DNA from: Janthinobacterium sp. 64
GTDB lineage: Bacteria > Pseudomonadota > Gammaproteobacteria > Burkholderiales > Burkholderiaceae_D
Length of the DNA stretch: 64,000 nucleotides
NCBI RefSeq assembly: GCF_002813325.1
Contig: NZ_PHUG01000001.1
Location: 4,588,001 to 4,652,000, forward strand
Reading direction: 5' to 3'
Below the pieces are notes generated by a model. It was not told where the DNA came from. It ran no database searches and worked only from the letters and a program-made list of their open reading frames with translations. Both the position numbers and the translations under genes were made by a program. Of this stretch, positions 19,786-29,109 are shown in pieces. Positions within the stretch are counted from its first letter, which is position 1; every line of letters begins with the position of its first letter.

Positions 19786-20571
19786 TTAATTTTTGTCCAG
19801 CGACACCGTCTTGCTGTCATCGACGGGCAAGCCGAAGATCTGGCGGTAGGCGGCGTAGAACGAGCAATGCATGATGATGGTCAAGATCATCGACAGGGGC
19901 ATCATCAGTTGCATCATCAGCGGCGTGCGGCCAAAGATGACGGCCAGTAACTGGCTGGTGACGACGCTGATGGCGAACCAGGTGGCGGCGAAGACGATGA
20001 AGGCCGACAGCGAGCGCCAGACGGCGAAAAAGCTGAAGAACAGCGCCTTGCCCAGGCTGATGCGTTGCCAGTAGATCAGCGGCGCTGCAAAGCAGAAGGC
20101 CATCGCCGCCGGCACGTACATCGCGATGGCCAGCAGGATGCCCAGGCCCAGGCGCGATCCCGGAATGATGGCGCGCGCCTCTTCTTCCGACAGCTGTCCC
20201 GTGACCAGTTGCCACAGCAAGCCATCGTCGACCAGGGTCGAGGCGCCGATGGCAACGATGGCCATCAGGATATACAGCACGCCCAAGCCCAGCAGGGACG
20301 CCAGCGCGGGTTTGCGGAAGCCCGAGATCAACAGGCTGGGCAGGACGCGCTTGCCCTGGTCGATATGCAGGCAGCCTTGCACGAAGGCGATGGAAAATAC
20401 GGGCACCAGGATGACGGGCAGCATTTGGCCGAGCACGGGCACGATGCTGACGGCCAGCATGCAGAACATATAGCCGAGAAACAGCATCGACATGCCGCCA
20501 GGTTGCTGGCGAAACAGGGAGAAGCCCTGTTTCACCCATTGCCAACCTGTACTTGCAGGTAATTTTTCCAT
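19786..20571 (-). CDS. BPSS1780-type multi-pass membrane protein
   Basis: The start MEKLPASTGWQWVKQG at 20571 (261 aa) lies 3 bp after the thrB stop, and a longer upstream extension would overlap thrB. The protein has about six hydrophobic helices. The N-terminal pattern (LPASTGWQWVKQGFSLFRQQP) matches a membrane family common in Burkholderiales and annotated BPSS1780. Function is unknown. It is the last gene of a minus-strand unit with thrB and a DUF2782-like gene. Confidence 0.8.
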   Translation of the reverse strand: MEKLPASTGWQWVKQGFSLFRQQPGGMSMLFLGYMFCMLAVSIVPVLGQMLPVILVPVFSIAFVQGCLHIDQGKRVLPSLLISGFRKPALASLLGLGVLYILMAIVAIGASTLVDDGLLWQLVTGQLSEEEARAIIPGSRLGLGILLAIAMYVPAAMAFCFAAPLIYWQRISLGKALFFSFFAVWRSLSAFIVFAATWFAISVVTSQLLAVIFGRTPLMMQLMMPLSMILTIIMHCSFYAAYRQIFGLPVDDSKTVSLDKN

Positions 20572-20573
20572 GT

Positions 20574-21530
20574 TTAAAACAGTTCCGGGGCAGGTGTGGC
20601 GATACGTTCGCGCAGAATGCGTTCGAAATGCGCGGGATCGTGCGGGGTCAGCATTTCCGCTTCGCGCGGCTGGTAGTAATCGTACAGACGCGACAGCCAG
20701 AAGCGCAGCGCGGCAGCGCGCAGCATCGCTTGCCATGCCGTCTGTTCTTCACGCGTGAACGGACGCACGGCCTGGTAGGCGTCGAGCAGGGCGCGCACTC
20801 TCGCCTTGTCGAGCACGCCCGTGGCCAGGTCCACGCACCAGTCGTTGACGGTGACGGCCACGTCGAACAGCCACGTGTCGCAACCGGCAAAATAAAAGTC
20901 GAAAAAGCCCGTCAGTTGCTCGCCGTCAAACATGACGTTGTTGCGGAACAAGTCGGCATGCACGGGGCCGCGCGGGATGGCTTTATACGTATCGCAGGCA
21001 GCAAAGGCGTCCTGGAAATGAATTTCCGCGCGCAGCAAGTGCGCCCTGGCATCGTCGAGGTGGTGCAAGACCAGCGGCGTGGTGGCGTTCCACCACTGCA
21101 GTCCCCGCAAATTCGGCTGCTGCAGGGGGAAGTCCTGCGCCGCCAAATGCATTTTCGCCAGCATGGTGCCGACGGCCGCGCAATGCACAGCTTGCGGCGC
21201 CATCTGCGAGCTGCCGTCGAGTTTGCTGACGATGGCGGCCGGCTTGCCTTGCAAGGCCGTCACCAGCTCGCCATCGGCGTTGGCGATCGGCGCGGGCACC
21301 AGCACGCCCCGGTCCGCCAAATGGCGCATCAGTTGCAGATAGAACGGCAATTGCTCGAAGCTGAGGTTTTCAAAGATCGTCAGCACATACTCGCCGCGCT
21401 CCGTGCTCAGGAAAAAGTTGCTGTTTTCGATGCCGGACGCGATGCCCTTGAGCGCCAGAGGTTTGCCGAGTGGAAACTGCGTGAGCCACTGGCCGATATC
21501 GTCCAGGTGTAGCGCGGTAAAAACTGCCAT
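20574..21530 (-). CDS. thrB: Homoserine kinase ThrB (APH-fold type)
   Basis: This 318-residue protein belongs to the aminoglycoside-phosphotransferase-fold homoserine kinases used in many proteobacteria instead of GHMP-type ThrB. Signatures are [19 protein letters not shown] near the nucleotide site, the catalytic loop [14 protein letters not shown] and the metal-binding segment GFFDFYFAG. It phosphorylates homoserine for threonine synthesis. No other thr gene is adjacent. Confidence 0.95.
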   Translation of the reverse strand: MAVFTALHLDDIGQWLTQFPLGKPLALKGIASGIENSNFFLSTERGEYVLTIFENLSFEQLPFYLQLMRHLADRGVLVPAPIANADGELVTALQGKPAAIVSKLDGSSQMAPQAVHCAAVGTMLAKMHLAAQDFPLQQPNLRGLQWWNATTPLVLHHLDDARAHLLRAEIHFQDAFAACDTYKAIPRGPVHADLFRNNVMFDGEQLTGFFDFYFAGCDTWLFDVAVTVNDWCVDLATGVLDKARVRALLDAYQAVRPFTREEQTAWQAMLRAAALRFWLSRLYDYYQPREAEMLTPHDPAHFERILRERIATPAPELF

Positions 21531-21606
21531 GGGAAAAGGGGATGATCTAAATGGTCAAAAAAAGCCGGCTGCCCCGCAGGTGGCCGGGGCAGGGCAGAGT
21601 GGCTGC

Positions 21607-22002
21607 TTACTTCGTTGCTGCGGGCGGTGCTGGCGCGTCCGCTGCCTCTTCATCGCGTTGTTTCTGTTTCTTCTTGCCCAGATCAAATTCCAGCACTTTC
21701 CATTGCGGGCCGCGCAGGGCGCCGCCGTGGGCCTGGTCGGCGCCAGCGGCTGGCTTCATGTAATACGTGCTGCCGCCGCTGGTGACTTTCACTTCGCTGG
21801 TGACGCCCGCTTCGCGTTTTTCGGTGATCTGCTGCTTGGCGGCGGCCGGCGCCACGGTGATGGGCGCTTCGCCCATTTCCTCGATACGTTCGAGCTGTGG
21901 CGGCGCTTCGCTCGGTTTGGCCGGCGTCTGGGCGCTGGCGATGGCCGAACATGCCAGCAGGGGCAGGGCGAGGAATGTCCAGAGTGTCGATGTACGCATC
22001 AT
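21607..22002 (-). CDS. DUF2782-like exported protein
   Basis: The protein has 131 residues if started at the first of two ATG codons (22002 and 21999). A signal peptide (about 1-23, ending SAIASA) precedes a mature part with the pattern ITEKREAG..SEVKVTSGGSTYYMKP, then a C-terminal W-containing strand and a charged Ala/Pro tail. The arrangement resembles DUF2782 proteins found beside thrB and polA in Burkholderiales. Function unknown; likely periplasmic. Confidence 0.65.
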   Translation of the reverse strand: MMRTSTLWTFLALPLLACSAIASAQTPAKPSEAPPQLERIEEMGEAPITVAPAAAKQQITEKREAGVTSEVKVTSGGSTYYMKPAAGADQAHGGALRGPQWKVLEFDLGKKKQKQRDEEAADAPAPPAATK

Positions 22003-22197
22003 GATGGGTTCGCTTCCATGTGTGGGACTGCAGCGCGTGCAGTGCTGTATTGCCGTCAATTTATCTATAAGGCATTGTAACAAACTGGTAGGCAATGCTG
22101 TTTAATTGCGGCGAAATGGCTGGCAGCGGCAGCCCGCGCGCCCGCACGGGGCCGCCAGCTTGCTAAAAAACGCCAGGGACGGCACGCATTGCGGCCA

Positions 22198-22225
22198 TTG
22201 GCGCGGCCCTAAACTCTGCGATAAT
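22198..22225 (+). promoter_or_regulatory. Candidate polA promoter
   Basis: TTGGCG (22198-22203) and GATAAT (22220-22225) are separated by 16 bp, a reasonable housekeeping-sigma promoter about 70 bp before the polA ATG. Confidence 0.45.
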
Positions 22226-22295
22226 TGGGCGATATTCCACCCGCCCGCCGCTGTGTCTTCCCGGCTGGCGCGGCTCACCTTATTTTATTGGCATT

Positions 22296-25046
22296 ATGCA
22301 AAACACCCTGCTGTTAGTCGACGGTTCCAGTTACCTCTATCGTGCCTTCCATGCGCTGCCTGACCTGCGCAGCCCGGATGGCTATCCCACGGGCGCCATG
22401 CACGGCATGGTCAACATGCTGCGCCGCCTGCGCGCCGATTACCCGGCCGCCTACATCGCCTGCGTGTTCGACGCCAAGGGTAAAACTTTCCGCGATGATA
22501 TGTATCCCGAGTACAAGGCGACGCGCGCCTCGATGCCGGACGACCTGCGCCTGCAGATCGAACCGATCCACGAAGCCGTGCGCGCCATGGGCTGGCCCAT
22601 TTTGATGGTCGACGGCGTGGAAGCCGATGACGTGATCGGGACGTTGGCCGTGCAGGCGGCCAGCGCCGGCATGAACGTGGTGGTGTCGACGGGCGACAAG
22701 GACTTGGCGCAGCTGGTCAACAGCCAGGTCACCCTGATCAATACCATGAGCAACGAAAAGCTCGACGAGGCGGCCGTGCTGGCCAAGTTCGGCGTGCCGC
22801 CGAACCGCATCATCGATTACCTGTCGCTGATCGGCGATACGGTCGACAACGTGCCGGGCGTGTCGAAATGCGGCCCGAAGACGGCCGTCAAATGGCTGAC
22901 CTTGTACGACAGCCTGGAAGGCGTGATGGAAAACGCGGCCAGTGTGGGCGGCGCCGTCGGTGAACACCTGCGCACGGCCCTGCCATGGCTGCCGCAGGCG
23001 CGCGCCTTGATCACTGTCAAGACCGATTGCGATTTGTCGCAACACATGACAACCATCGCCGACTCGCTCGTGGCAAAACACGAAGACAAGGAAGCGCTGC
23101 TGGCCTTCTTCAACCGCTACGGCTTCAAGGCCCTGCTGCGCGAACTGGGCGCCACGCCGCCGCCGATGTCGCCCGTTGGCGCACCGATAGCGACGAGCAA
23201 TACGACCGGCGACATGTTCGCCGATGCCGTGCCAGCAGTCGAGGCCGTGTATGAAACCGTGCTGACGGACGAGCAGCTGGACAAATGGATCGCGCTGATC
23301 GATGCGGCTGCCCTGACGGCTGTCGACACGGAAACCACGTCGCTGGAACCGATGACTGCGCAAATGGTCGGCATTTCCCTCTCGGTGGCCGAACACGCCG
23401 CCTGCTACATCCCGCTGGCGCACGACTACGCGGGCGCGCCGGAGCAGTTGACGCGCGAGCACGTGCTGGCGAAACTGCGCCCGTGGCTGGAAGATGCCAA
23501 CAAGCCCAAGCTGGGCCAGAACCTGAAATACGACAGCCATATCTTCGCCAACCATGGCGTGACGTTGCGCGGCATCGCCCACGATACCCTGCTGGAATCG
23601 TATGTGTTTGAATCGCACAAGAAGCACGACATGGACAGCTTGGCCCTGCGCCACCTGAACTACACGACGATCCCGTTCGAGGATGTGTGCGGCAAGGGCG
23701 TCAAGCAGATCACGTTCAATCAAGTCGAGGTGGAGCAGGCGGCGAAGTATGCGGCCGAGGATGCCGACGTCACCTTGCGCTTGCACAATGCCATGTGGGG
23801 CAATGTGGCGAATGATGAAAAACTCACCTACATCTATGAAAAGATCGAGATGCCGACGGCCGTGGTCTTGCAAAAGATCGAGCGCAACGGCGTGCTGATC
23901 GACGATGAATTGCTCAACATCCAGTCGGCCGAACTGGCCGTGAAGATTTTAGAATTGGAAAAGAAGGCGTATGAACTGGCCGAGCAGCCGTTCAACCTGG
24001 GTTCGCCCAAGCAGATCGGCGAAATCTTCTTTGAAAAGCTGAAACTGCCGGTGGTCAAGAAAACCCCGACGGGCGCGCCTTCGACGGATGAAGAAGTGCT
24101 GCAAAAGCTGGCCGAGGATTATCCGCTGCCGAAAGTGCTGCTCGAATACCGCGGCATGGCCAAGCTGAAATCGACCTACACGGACAAATTGCCGAAGATG
24201 ATCAACGTCACGACGGGTCGGGTGCATACGAACTATGCGCAAGCCGTGGCCGTGACGGGTCGCTTGGCGTCGAACGACCCGAACTTGCAGAATATTCCCA
24301 TCCGTAGCGCGGAAGGGCGCCGCATCCGCGAAGCCTTTATTGCGCCGCCGGGCAGCCATATCGTCTCGGCCGACTATTCGCAGATCGAATTGCGCATCAT
24401 GGCGCACATCTCTGGCGACGAAGCCATGTTGCGCGCATTTGCCGACGGCATCGACATTCACCGCGCCACGGCCGCTGAAATCTTTGGCGTGCCGGCCGCG
24501 GAAGTGCAGAGCGAACAGCGCCGCTATGCCAAGGTCATCAATTTCGGCTTGATCTACGGCATGAGCGCATTCGGCCTGGCCGGTAACCTGGGCGTGGACC
24601 GCACGGCCGCGCAAAGCTATATCGACCGATATTTCGCCCGTTTTTCCGGCGTGAAACAGTATATGGAAGACACGCGCCAGCAAGCCAAGGCGCGCGGCTA
24701 CGTGGAAACCGTGTTCGGCCGCCGCCTGTGGCTGCCGGAAATCAATTCGCCAAACGGCCCGCGCCGCCAGGGTGCGGAACGGGCGGCGATCAATGCGCCG
24801 ATGCAGGGCACGGCCGCCGACCTGATCAAGCTGGCCATGATCGCCGTGCAAGGCTGGCTGGAAACGGACGGCTTGCAAACGAAGATGATCATGCAGGTGC
24901 ACGATGAACTGGTGCTGGAAGTGCCGGACGCGGAACTGGAACTGGTCAAGCGCAAGCTGCCGGAACTGATGGCCAGCGTGGCCGCGCTGAAGGTGCCGCT
25001 GACGGCGGAAGTGGGCGTTGGGCGCAATTGGGACGAAGCGCATTGA
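22296..25046 (+). CDS. polA: DNA polymerase I
   Basis: The 916-residue protein has all three domains. These are the N-terminal 5' nuclease (LLLVDGSSYLYRAFHALP, about 1-290), a 3'-5' exonuclease whose DTETTSLEPM keeps the metal-binding D-x-E near residue 345, and a family A polymerase with motif A DYSQIELR (about 692), motif B RRYAKVINFGLIYGMS and motif C QVHDELVLEV (about 869). Proofreading therefore appears intact. It serves Okazaki fragment processing and repair. It is divergent from the thrB operon and followed by REP palindromes. Confidence 0.98.
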   Translation: MQNTLLLVDGSSYLYRAFHALPDLRSPDGYPTGAMHGMVNMLRRLRADYPAAYIACVFDAKGKTFRDDMYPEYKATRASMPDDLRLQIEPIHEAVRAMGWPILMVDGVEADDVIGTLAVQAASAGMNVVVSTGDKDLAQLVNSQVTLINTMSNEKLDEAAVLAKFGVPPNRIIDYLSLIGDTVDNVPGVSKCGPKTAVKWLTLYDSLEGVMENAASVGGAVGEHLRTALPWLPQARALITVKTDCDLSQHMTTIADSLVAKHEDKEALLAFFNRYGFKALLRELGATPPPMSPVGAPIATSNTTGDMFADAVPAVEAVYETVLTDEQLDKWIALIDAAALTAVDTETTSLEPMTAQMVGISLSVAEHAACYIPLAHDYAGAPEQLTREHVLAKLRPWLEDANKPKLGQNLKYDSHIFANHGVTLRGIAHDTLLESYVFESHKKHDMDSLALRHLNYTTIPFEDVCGKGVKQITFNQVEVEQAAKYAAEDADVTLRLHNAMWGNVANDEKLTYIYEKIEMPTAVVLQKIERNGVLIDDELLNIQSAELAVKILELEKKAYELAEQPFNLGSPKQIGEIFFEKLKLPVVKKTPTGAPSTDEEVLQKLAEDYPLPKVLLEYRGMAKLKSTYTDKLPKMINVTTGRVHTNYAQAVAVTGRLASNDPNLQNIPIRSAEGRRIREAFIAPPGSHIVSADYSQIELRIMAHISGDEAMLRAFADGIDIHRATAAEIFGVPAAEVQSEQRRYAKVINFGLIYGMSAFGLAGNLGVDRTAAQSYIDRYFARFSGVKQYMEDTRQQAKARGYVETVFGRRLWLPEINSPNGPRRQGAERAAINAPMQGTAADLIKLAMIAVQGWLETDGLQTKMIMQVHDELVLEVPDAELELVKRKLPELMASVAALKVPLTAEVGVGRNWDEAH

Positions 25047-25052
25047 TGCTGC

Positions 25053-25154
25053 GTCGGCTTACGCGGGGCATGCCCCGCTAAGCCGACCTACGTGCCGATC
25101 AAGAGTGACGAGCAGTGACCGTAGGTCGGCTTAGCGCGCAGCGCGTAAGCCGAC
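25053..25154. repeat. Pair of REP-type palindromes after polA
   Basis: Unit 1 (25053-25087) has outer arms GTCGGCTTA/TAAGCCGAC and an inner 16-bp palindrome GCGGGGCATGCCCCGC. Unit 2 (25125-25154) has the same outer arms around GCGCGCAGCGCG and is followed by six T (25156-25161). The units are in opposite orientation and share a 16-bp stretch (GCTAAGCCGACCTACG) as an inverted copy. This is a BIME-like arrangement, and unit 2 may terminate polA transcription. Confidence 0.8.
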
Positions 25155-25187
25155 ATTTTTTGTTAACACACCCTTCAGGAGAAACGC

Positions 25188-26072
25188 ATGAGCGACATGA
25201 TCACCGATTGTGAAAGTTTGCTGGGCCAGAGCAGCCTGTCCGGGCCGGATGGCCGTCGTGATTTCCTGAAGGTGGCGCTGGGCGCGGGTTTTGCCGTGGC
25301 CGTGCTGCCCGTGGCGGCGCAAAACGTCATCAAGACGGATTCCGCCGGTCTCGTCACGGGCAGCATGTCGGTGATGGTCGATGGCCAGGCCGTGCCCGTG
25401 TATGCGGCCCAGCCGGAAGGCAAGACGGGTTTGCCCGTGGTCTTGGTCATTTCGGAAATCTTTGGCGTGCATGAACATATCGCCGACATGGCGCGCCGTT
25501 TCGCCAAGCAAGGCTATCTGGCCCTGGCGCCCGATCTGTTCGTGCGCCAGGGCGATCCGACCAAGGTGTCCAGCATCCCGGAATTAATGAAAGGCATCAT
25601 CGCCAAGACGCCGGATGCGCAAGTGATGGCGGATCTCGATGCGGTGGTGGCGTGGGCGAAGCAGAATGGCGGCGACACGAGCCGCCTGGGTATCACGGGT
25701 TTCTGCTGGGGCGGCCGTATCACCTGGCTGTACGCGGCGCACAATCCGGCCGTCAAGGCGGGCGTGGCCTGGTATGGCCGCCTCGTGGGCGAGTCCAATC
25801 CCTTGCAGCCAAGCAACCCCATCGATATCGCCCCGACCTTGAAAGTCCCCGTGCTGGGCTTGTATGGCGGCAAGGATACGGGCATCAGCCAGGAATCGAT
25901 CGGCAAAATGAAGGAGGCGCTGGCCAAGGGCGGCAACAAGTCGGAATTTGTCGTGTATCCCGATGCGGGCCACGCCTTCAATGCCGATTACCGCCCCAGC
26001 TACGTGGCGGCCGATGCGAAAGACGGCTATGCGCGTTGTTTAGCCTGGTTCAAGCGCCACGGCGTGGCCTGA
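25188..26072 (+). CDS. Dienelactone hydrolase family protein with Tat signal
   Basis: This 294-residue alpha/beta hydrolase has, near its N-terminus, a twin-arginine pattern GRRDFLKVALGAGFAV (Arg 23-24). The hydrophobic stretch ends PVAAQ, suggesting export by Tat. The catalytic nucleophile is the cysteine of GFCWGG (about residue 173), with histidine in AGHAFN (about 261), as in dienelactone hydrolases. The real substrate is unknown. AGGAGAAACGC precedes the ATG. It stands alone after polA. Confidence 0.9.
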   Translation: MSDMITDCESLLGQSSLSGPDGRRDFLKVALGAGFAVAVLPVAAQNVIKTDSAGLVTGSMSVMVDGQAVPVYAAQPEGKTGLPVVLVISEIFGVHEHIADMARRFAKQGYLALAPDLFVRQGDPTKVSSIPELMKGIIAKTPDAQVMADLDAVVAWAKQNGGDTSRLGITGFCWGGRITWLYAAHNPAVKAGVAWYGRLVGESNPLQPSNPIDIAPTLKVPVLGLYGGKDTGISQESIGKMKEALAKGGNKSEFVVYPDAGHAFNADYRPSYVAADAKDGYARCLAWFKRHGVA

Positions 26073-26288
26073 TCGGCAACAGAAAAACACCGCATTTCCC
26101 AGAAGTTAACGCGAAAGGCGCACCGGGCTGTAAAATGCCCGCTGCGCGCCAATGCAGTACAATTGCATCTTCATCGCGCGACGCTGCCGCCAGACGCGCA
26201 AATGTAAACAATAGATAACAACGCATTCATCAGGCCAGACGCCAGCATCGCGGGCGCCAGTGACCCGGCGCCATTTTGAGGTAAGAAA

Positions 26289-27074
26289 ATCATCGATCCC
26301 GTCCTTATATCCATTTTGCTCGCGACCACGCTCGCGGGCGTGTTGAGCATTACCGCGGCGGCGATCTTTTCGTTTGCATTCCTGTCCAAGGTGGTCGAGC
26401 GCATGGTCAGCTTGTCCGTCGGCATCATGTTGTCGACGTCCTTGCTGCACGCCTTGCCCGAAGCGTTCGAGTCCCAGGCGGACCCGCGCAGCCTGTTCGC
26501 CACCCTGCTGGCGGGTTTGCTGGCCTTCTTCATGCTGGAAAAATTCGCCATCCTGCGCCATTCGCACCACCACGAAGGCGATGGCCACCACCATGCGCAC
26601 GGCCACGACAAGCACGAGGCGGGCAAGGCCGGCTGGATGATCCTGGTCGGCGACGGCATGCACAACTTTACGGACGGCATCCTGATCGCCGCCGCCTTTC
26701 TGGCCGACCCGAAGCTGGGCCTGGTGACGGGCCTGGCCATCATCGCGCATGAAATCCCGCAGGAAATCGGCGATTTCATCGTACTTCTCAACGCCGGCTT
26801 CTCGCGCTTGCGTGCCTACATCTTCAATCTGCTGTGCAGCCTGATGGCGGTGGCGGGCGGCTTGCTTGGCTATTTCACCCTGGACCGCGCCAGCAATCTG
26901 ATTCCCTACGTGCTCGTGTTCGCCTCGTCCGGTTTCATCTACATCGCCTTGAGCGACCTGATGCCGCAGATGCAGCGCCGCGCCACCTTGCGCGAAACCA
27001 TCCCGCAAGTGCTGTTGATCGCGCTGGGCGTGTGCATCGTGCTGTTCCTGACGCATCAGCGCCACGGCGGTTGA
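26289..27074 (+). CDS. ZIP-family metal transporter
   Basis: Seven to eight membrane helices and a His-rich cytoplasmic loop (HSHHHEGDGHHHAHGHDKHE, about residues 95-115) identify a ZIP divalent-metal (Zn/Fe/Mn) transporter. Metal-site motifs VGDGMHNFTDG and AHEIPQEIGDF lie in the conserved helices. The start is unclear. GAGG at 26278-26281 is well placed only for the ATC codons at 26289 or 26292, while the nearest standard start is TTG at 26316, which would cut into helix 1. I give the ATC form (261 aa), tentatively. Confidence 0.85.
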   Translation: MIDPVLISILLATTLAGVLSITAAAIFSFAFLSKVVERMVSLSVGIMLSTSLLHALPEAFESQADPRSLFATLLAGLLAFFMLEKFAILRHSHHHEGDGHHHAHGHDKHEAGKAGWMILVGDGMHNFTDGILIAAAFLADPKLGLVTGLAIIAHEIPQEIGDFIVLLNAGFSRLRAYIFNLLCSLMAVAGGLLGYFTLDRASNLIPYVLVFASSGFIYIALSDLMPQMQRRATLRETIPQVLLIALGVCIVLFLTHQRHGG

Positions 27075-27099
27075 TGTACTGACTGTGTGGGTGTAGTAT
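27071..27099 (+). promoter_or_regulatory. Candidate promoter upstream of leader peptide / ABC-F gene
   Basis: TTGATG (27071-27076) and TAGTAT (27094-27099) are spaced by 17 bp. A start near 27106 would give a leader of about 220 nt before the ABC-F ATG, containing the 28-codon ORF at 27137. Confidence 0.4.
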
Positions 27100-27136
27100 T
27101 GCCTTTCTGACTAACTTGCACAGAAAGGAGGAAAAT

Positions 27137-27223
27137 ATGGAAATTTTTATGCTCGCCCTATGGGATGCGCGTTCTTTAAGCACATTCGCCAGCTCTTGCC
27201 CACGTTCTATCGCGCTGCGATAA
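27137..27223 (+). CDS. Possible 28-aa leader peptide
   Basis: An ATG directly behind AAAGGAGGAAAAT, the strongest Shine-Dalgarno match in the neighbourhood, opens a 28-codon frame. It starts MEIFMLALWDARS and ends SIALR before TAA. It lies in the leader region of the ABC-F gene, 102 bp before its start. Ribosome-protecting ABC-F genes are often regulated by attenuating leader peptides, which makes this plausible. No homologue is known to me, and coding is not proven. Confidence 0.4.
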   Translation: MEIFMLALWDARSLSTFASSCPRSIALR

Positions 27224-27325
27224 CCGGGTCAGAGCAAAGACACTCCTCCCTCTACAGCCTTTCCCGGCTTGTCGTTAGCGCTCCTGTTAACGCGGATGCT
27301 TGCATCCCGAACAAAGACAAGAGCC

Positions 27326-29062
27326 ATGACTACCCTTATCTCGACACAAGCTTTACAGCTGGATACCCACGACGGTTTCCTGTTCAACGAACTCGCCTTT
27401 ACCTTGCGCCAGGGCGACCACATCGGCCTGATCGGCCACAATGGCTGCGGCAAATCCACCTTGCTGGGTCTGCTCAGCGGCACGCGCGAAGCCTCGTCCG
27501 GCACCATTCATGTCGCCCGTGCCTGCCGCTTGCAGCACGTGGAGCAGCATTTGCCAGCCGAACTTGCCAGCCTGAGCCTGTACGACGCCTTGCTGGCGCC
27601 CGTGCTGGAGCAGCCGGAACTGCATTGGCGGGTCGACAGCCTGCTGGCCGAACTCGGTTTTGACCTGGACACGGCGCAAGTGCCCGTGCACTCGCTGTCC
27701 GGCGGCCAGCACACGCGGCTGCTGCTGGGCCGTGCCCTGCTGCAGGAGCCGAACGTGCTGCTGCTCGACGAACCGAGCAATCACCTGGACTTGCCTTCGC
27801 TGCTGTGGCTGGAGCAATTCTTGCTGGCCTGGCGCGGCGCCTTCATCCTCGTCTCGCACGACCAGCGCCTGCTCGACAACGTGGCTACGCGCAGCTGGAT
27901 CTTGCGCGACAGCCGCCTCTACGACTTCGACTTGCCGTGCGGCCCCGCGCTGGCGGCGCTTGCCGAAGCGGATATGGCCGCTGCCGCCCGCCATGCGGCC
28001 GAGCAAAAGGAAATCGACCGCCTGTCGGCCAGCAGCGCCCGCCTGGCCCTGTGGGGCCGCACCTATGACAATGAAGACCTGGCGCGCAAGGCCAAGACCA
28101 TGCAGCGGCGCATCGACAAACTGAAGGATGAACAGTCGTTCGTCAGCGATGGCGCACCCTGGCTTTTGCGCCTGCGCGGCAAGGCGCTGGCGGCCGACCA
28201 GTTGCTGGCGCTGGACGAACTCGATGTGCGCGCCGTGCCGACGTCACCCGTGCTGTTCCACGTCGGCCAGCTGTGGCTCAAACCGGGCGACCGCATCGCC
28301 TTGCTGGGCGCCAACGGCAGTGGCAAGTCGTCGCTGTTGCGCCTGTGCTGGCAAGCGATCCAGGCGCAGGAGGAACGCAGCGACCTGCGCTACCACCACG
28401 CCGCCAACATCGGTTACTACGACCAGTCGCTCAAGCAGCTGGCCGACGATGCGGATTTGTCCGACGCCCTGTACCCGTTTGCCGTGCAAAACGAGGCTGC
28501 GCGCAGCCAGGTGGCGCGCAAGCAAGCCTTGATTGCGGCTGGTTTCCCGTATGCGCGCCATGGCCAGACGGTGGCGACCCTGAGCGGCGGCGAGCGGGCG
28601 CGGCTGCTATTCCTGGGCTTGTCGCTGGCCAGCTACCACTTGCTGCTGCTGGACGAACCGAGCAACCACCTGGACATGCAGGGCAAGGCGGAACTGGGGC
28701 AAGCCTTGCGCGGCTTTGCCGGCGGCTGTTTATTGGTGTCGCACGACCGCGACCTGATCGAGACGGCTTGCAACCGGTTTTGGGTGGTGGCCGATGGCCA
28801 GCTGGAAGAGTGGCCCGATGCGGCCAGCGCGTATGCACGGCTGAGCGCCGAGGATGGGCCGGCGTTGATACCTGCGCCAAGAGTGGAGCAGGCGACCGCG
28901 GTACTGGCGGACATCGACGTGCAGCTGGAGCGCTTGTGTGAACTGGAGCAATTGCTGGCGGAAGACCTGGCGAGAAAGCCACGCCACCAGAAGCCGGCCA
29001 GCCAGCAGGCGTGGCTGGCGGAACTGGAACAGTTGAATCAAGCGCTGGGGATAACGTCGTAG
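27326..29062 (+). CDS. ABC-F family ATPase
   Basis: The start is taken at 27326 (MTTLISTQALQ, 578 aa). Two ABC cassettes are in tandem with no membrane domain. The first has Walker A GHNGCGKST (about 35-43), signature LSGGQHTRLLLGRAL and Walker B LLLLDEPSNHLD. The second has GANGSGKSS (about 327), LSGGERARLLFLG and LLLLDEPSNHLD. The linker between them is helical and charged, and a coiled-coil tail closes the protein. ABC-F proteins act on the ribosome E site. Whether this one confers antibiotic tolerance is unknown. Confidence 0.92.
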   Translation: MTTLISTQALQLDTHDGFLFNELAFTLRQGDHIGLIGHNGCGKSTLLGLLSGTREASSGTIHVARACRLQHVEQHLPAELASLSLYDALLAPVLEQPELHWRVDSLLAELGFDLDTAQVPVHSLSGGQHTRLLLGRALLQEPNVLLLDEPSNHLDLPSLLWLEQFLLAWRGAFILVSHDQRLLDNVATRSWILRDSRLYDFDLPCGPALAALAEADMAAAARHAAEQKEIDRLSASSARLALWGRTYDNEDLARKAKTMQRRIDKLKDEQSFVSDGAPWLLRLRGKALAADQLLALDELDVRAVPTSPVLFHVGQLWLKPGDRIALLGANGSGKSSLLRLCWQAIQAQEERSDLRYHHAANIGYYDQSLKQLADDADLSDALYPFAVQNEAARSQVARKQALIAAGFPYARHGQTVATLSGGERARLLFLGLSLASYHLLLLDEPSNHLDMQGKAELGQALRGFAGGCLLVSHDRDLIETACNRFWVVADGQLEEWPDAASAYARLSAEDGPALIPAPRVEQATAVLADIDVQLERLCELEQLLAEDLARKPRHQKPASQQAWLAELEQLNQALGITS

Positions 29063-29077
29063 TTATCCACTGGTAAG

Positions 29078-29109
29078 AAAATGGCGGACCAGTTGGTCCG
29101 CCATTTTTT
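29078..29109. terminator. Bidirectional intrinsic terminator
   Basis: A perfect 11-bp stem (29081-29091 with 29094-29104), loop GT, is flanked by A-rich and T-rich ends. It therefore reads as a terminator for the ABC-F gene and, on the other strand, for sseA. Confidence 0.85.

Noticed and set aside
26203..26220. Zur-like palindrome TGTAAACAATAGATAACA upstream of the ZIP gene
   Set aside because: Only the outer three or four bases are symmetric, and spacing does not fit the Zur consensus well enough to claim.
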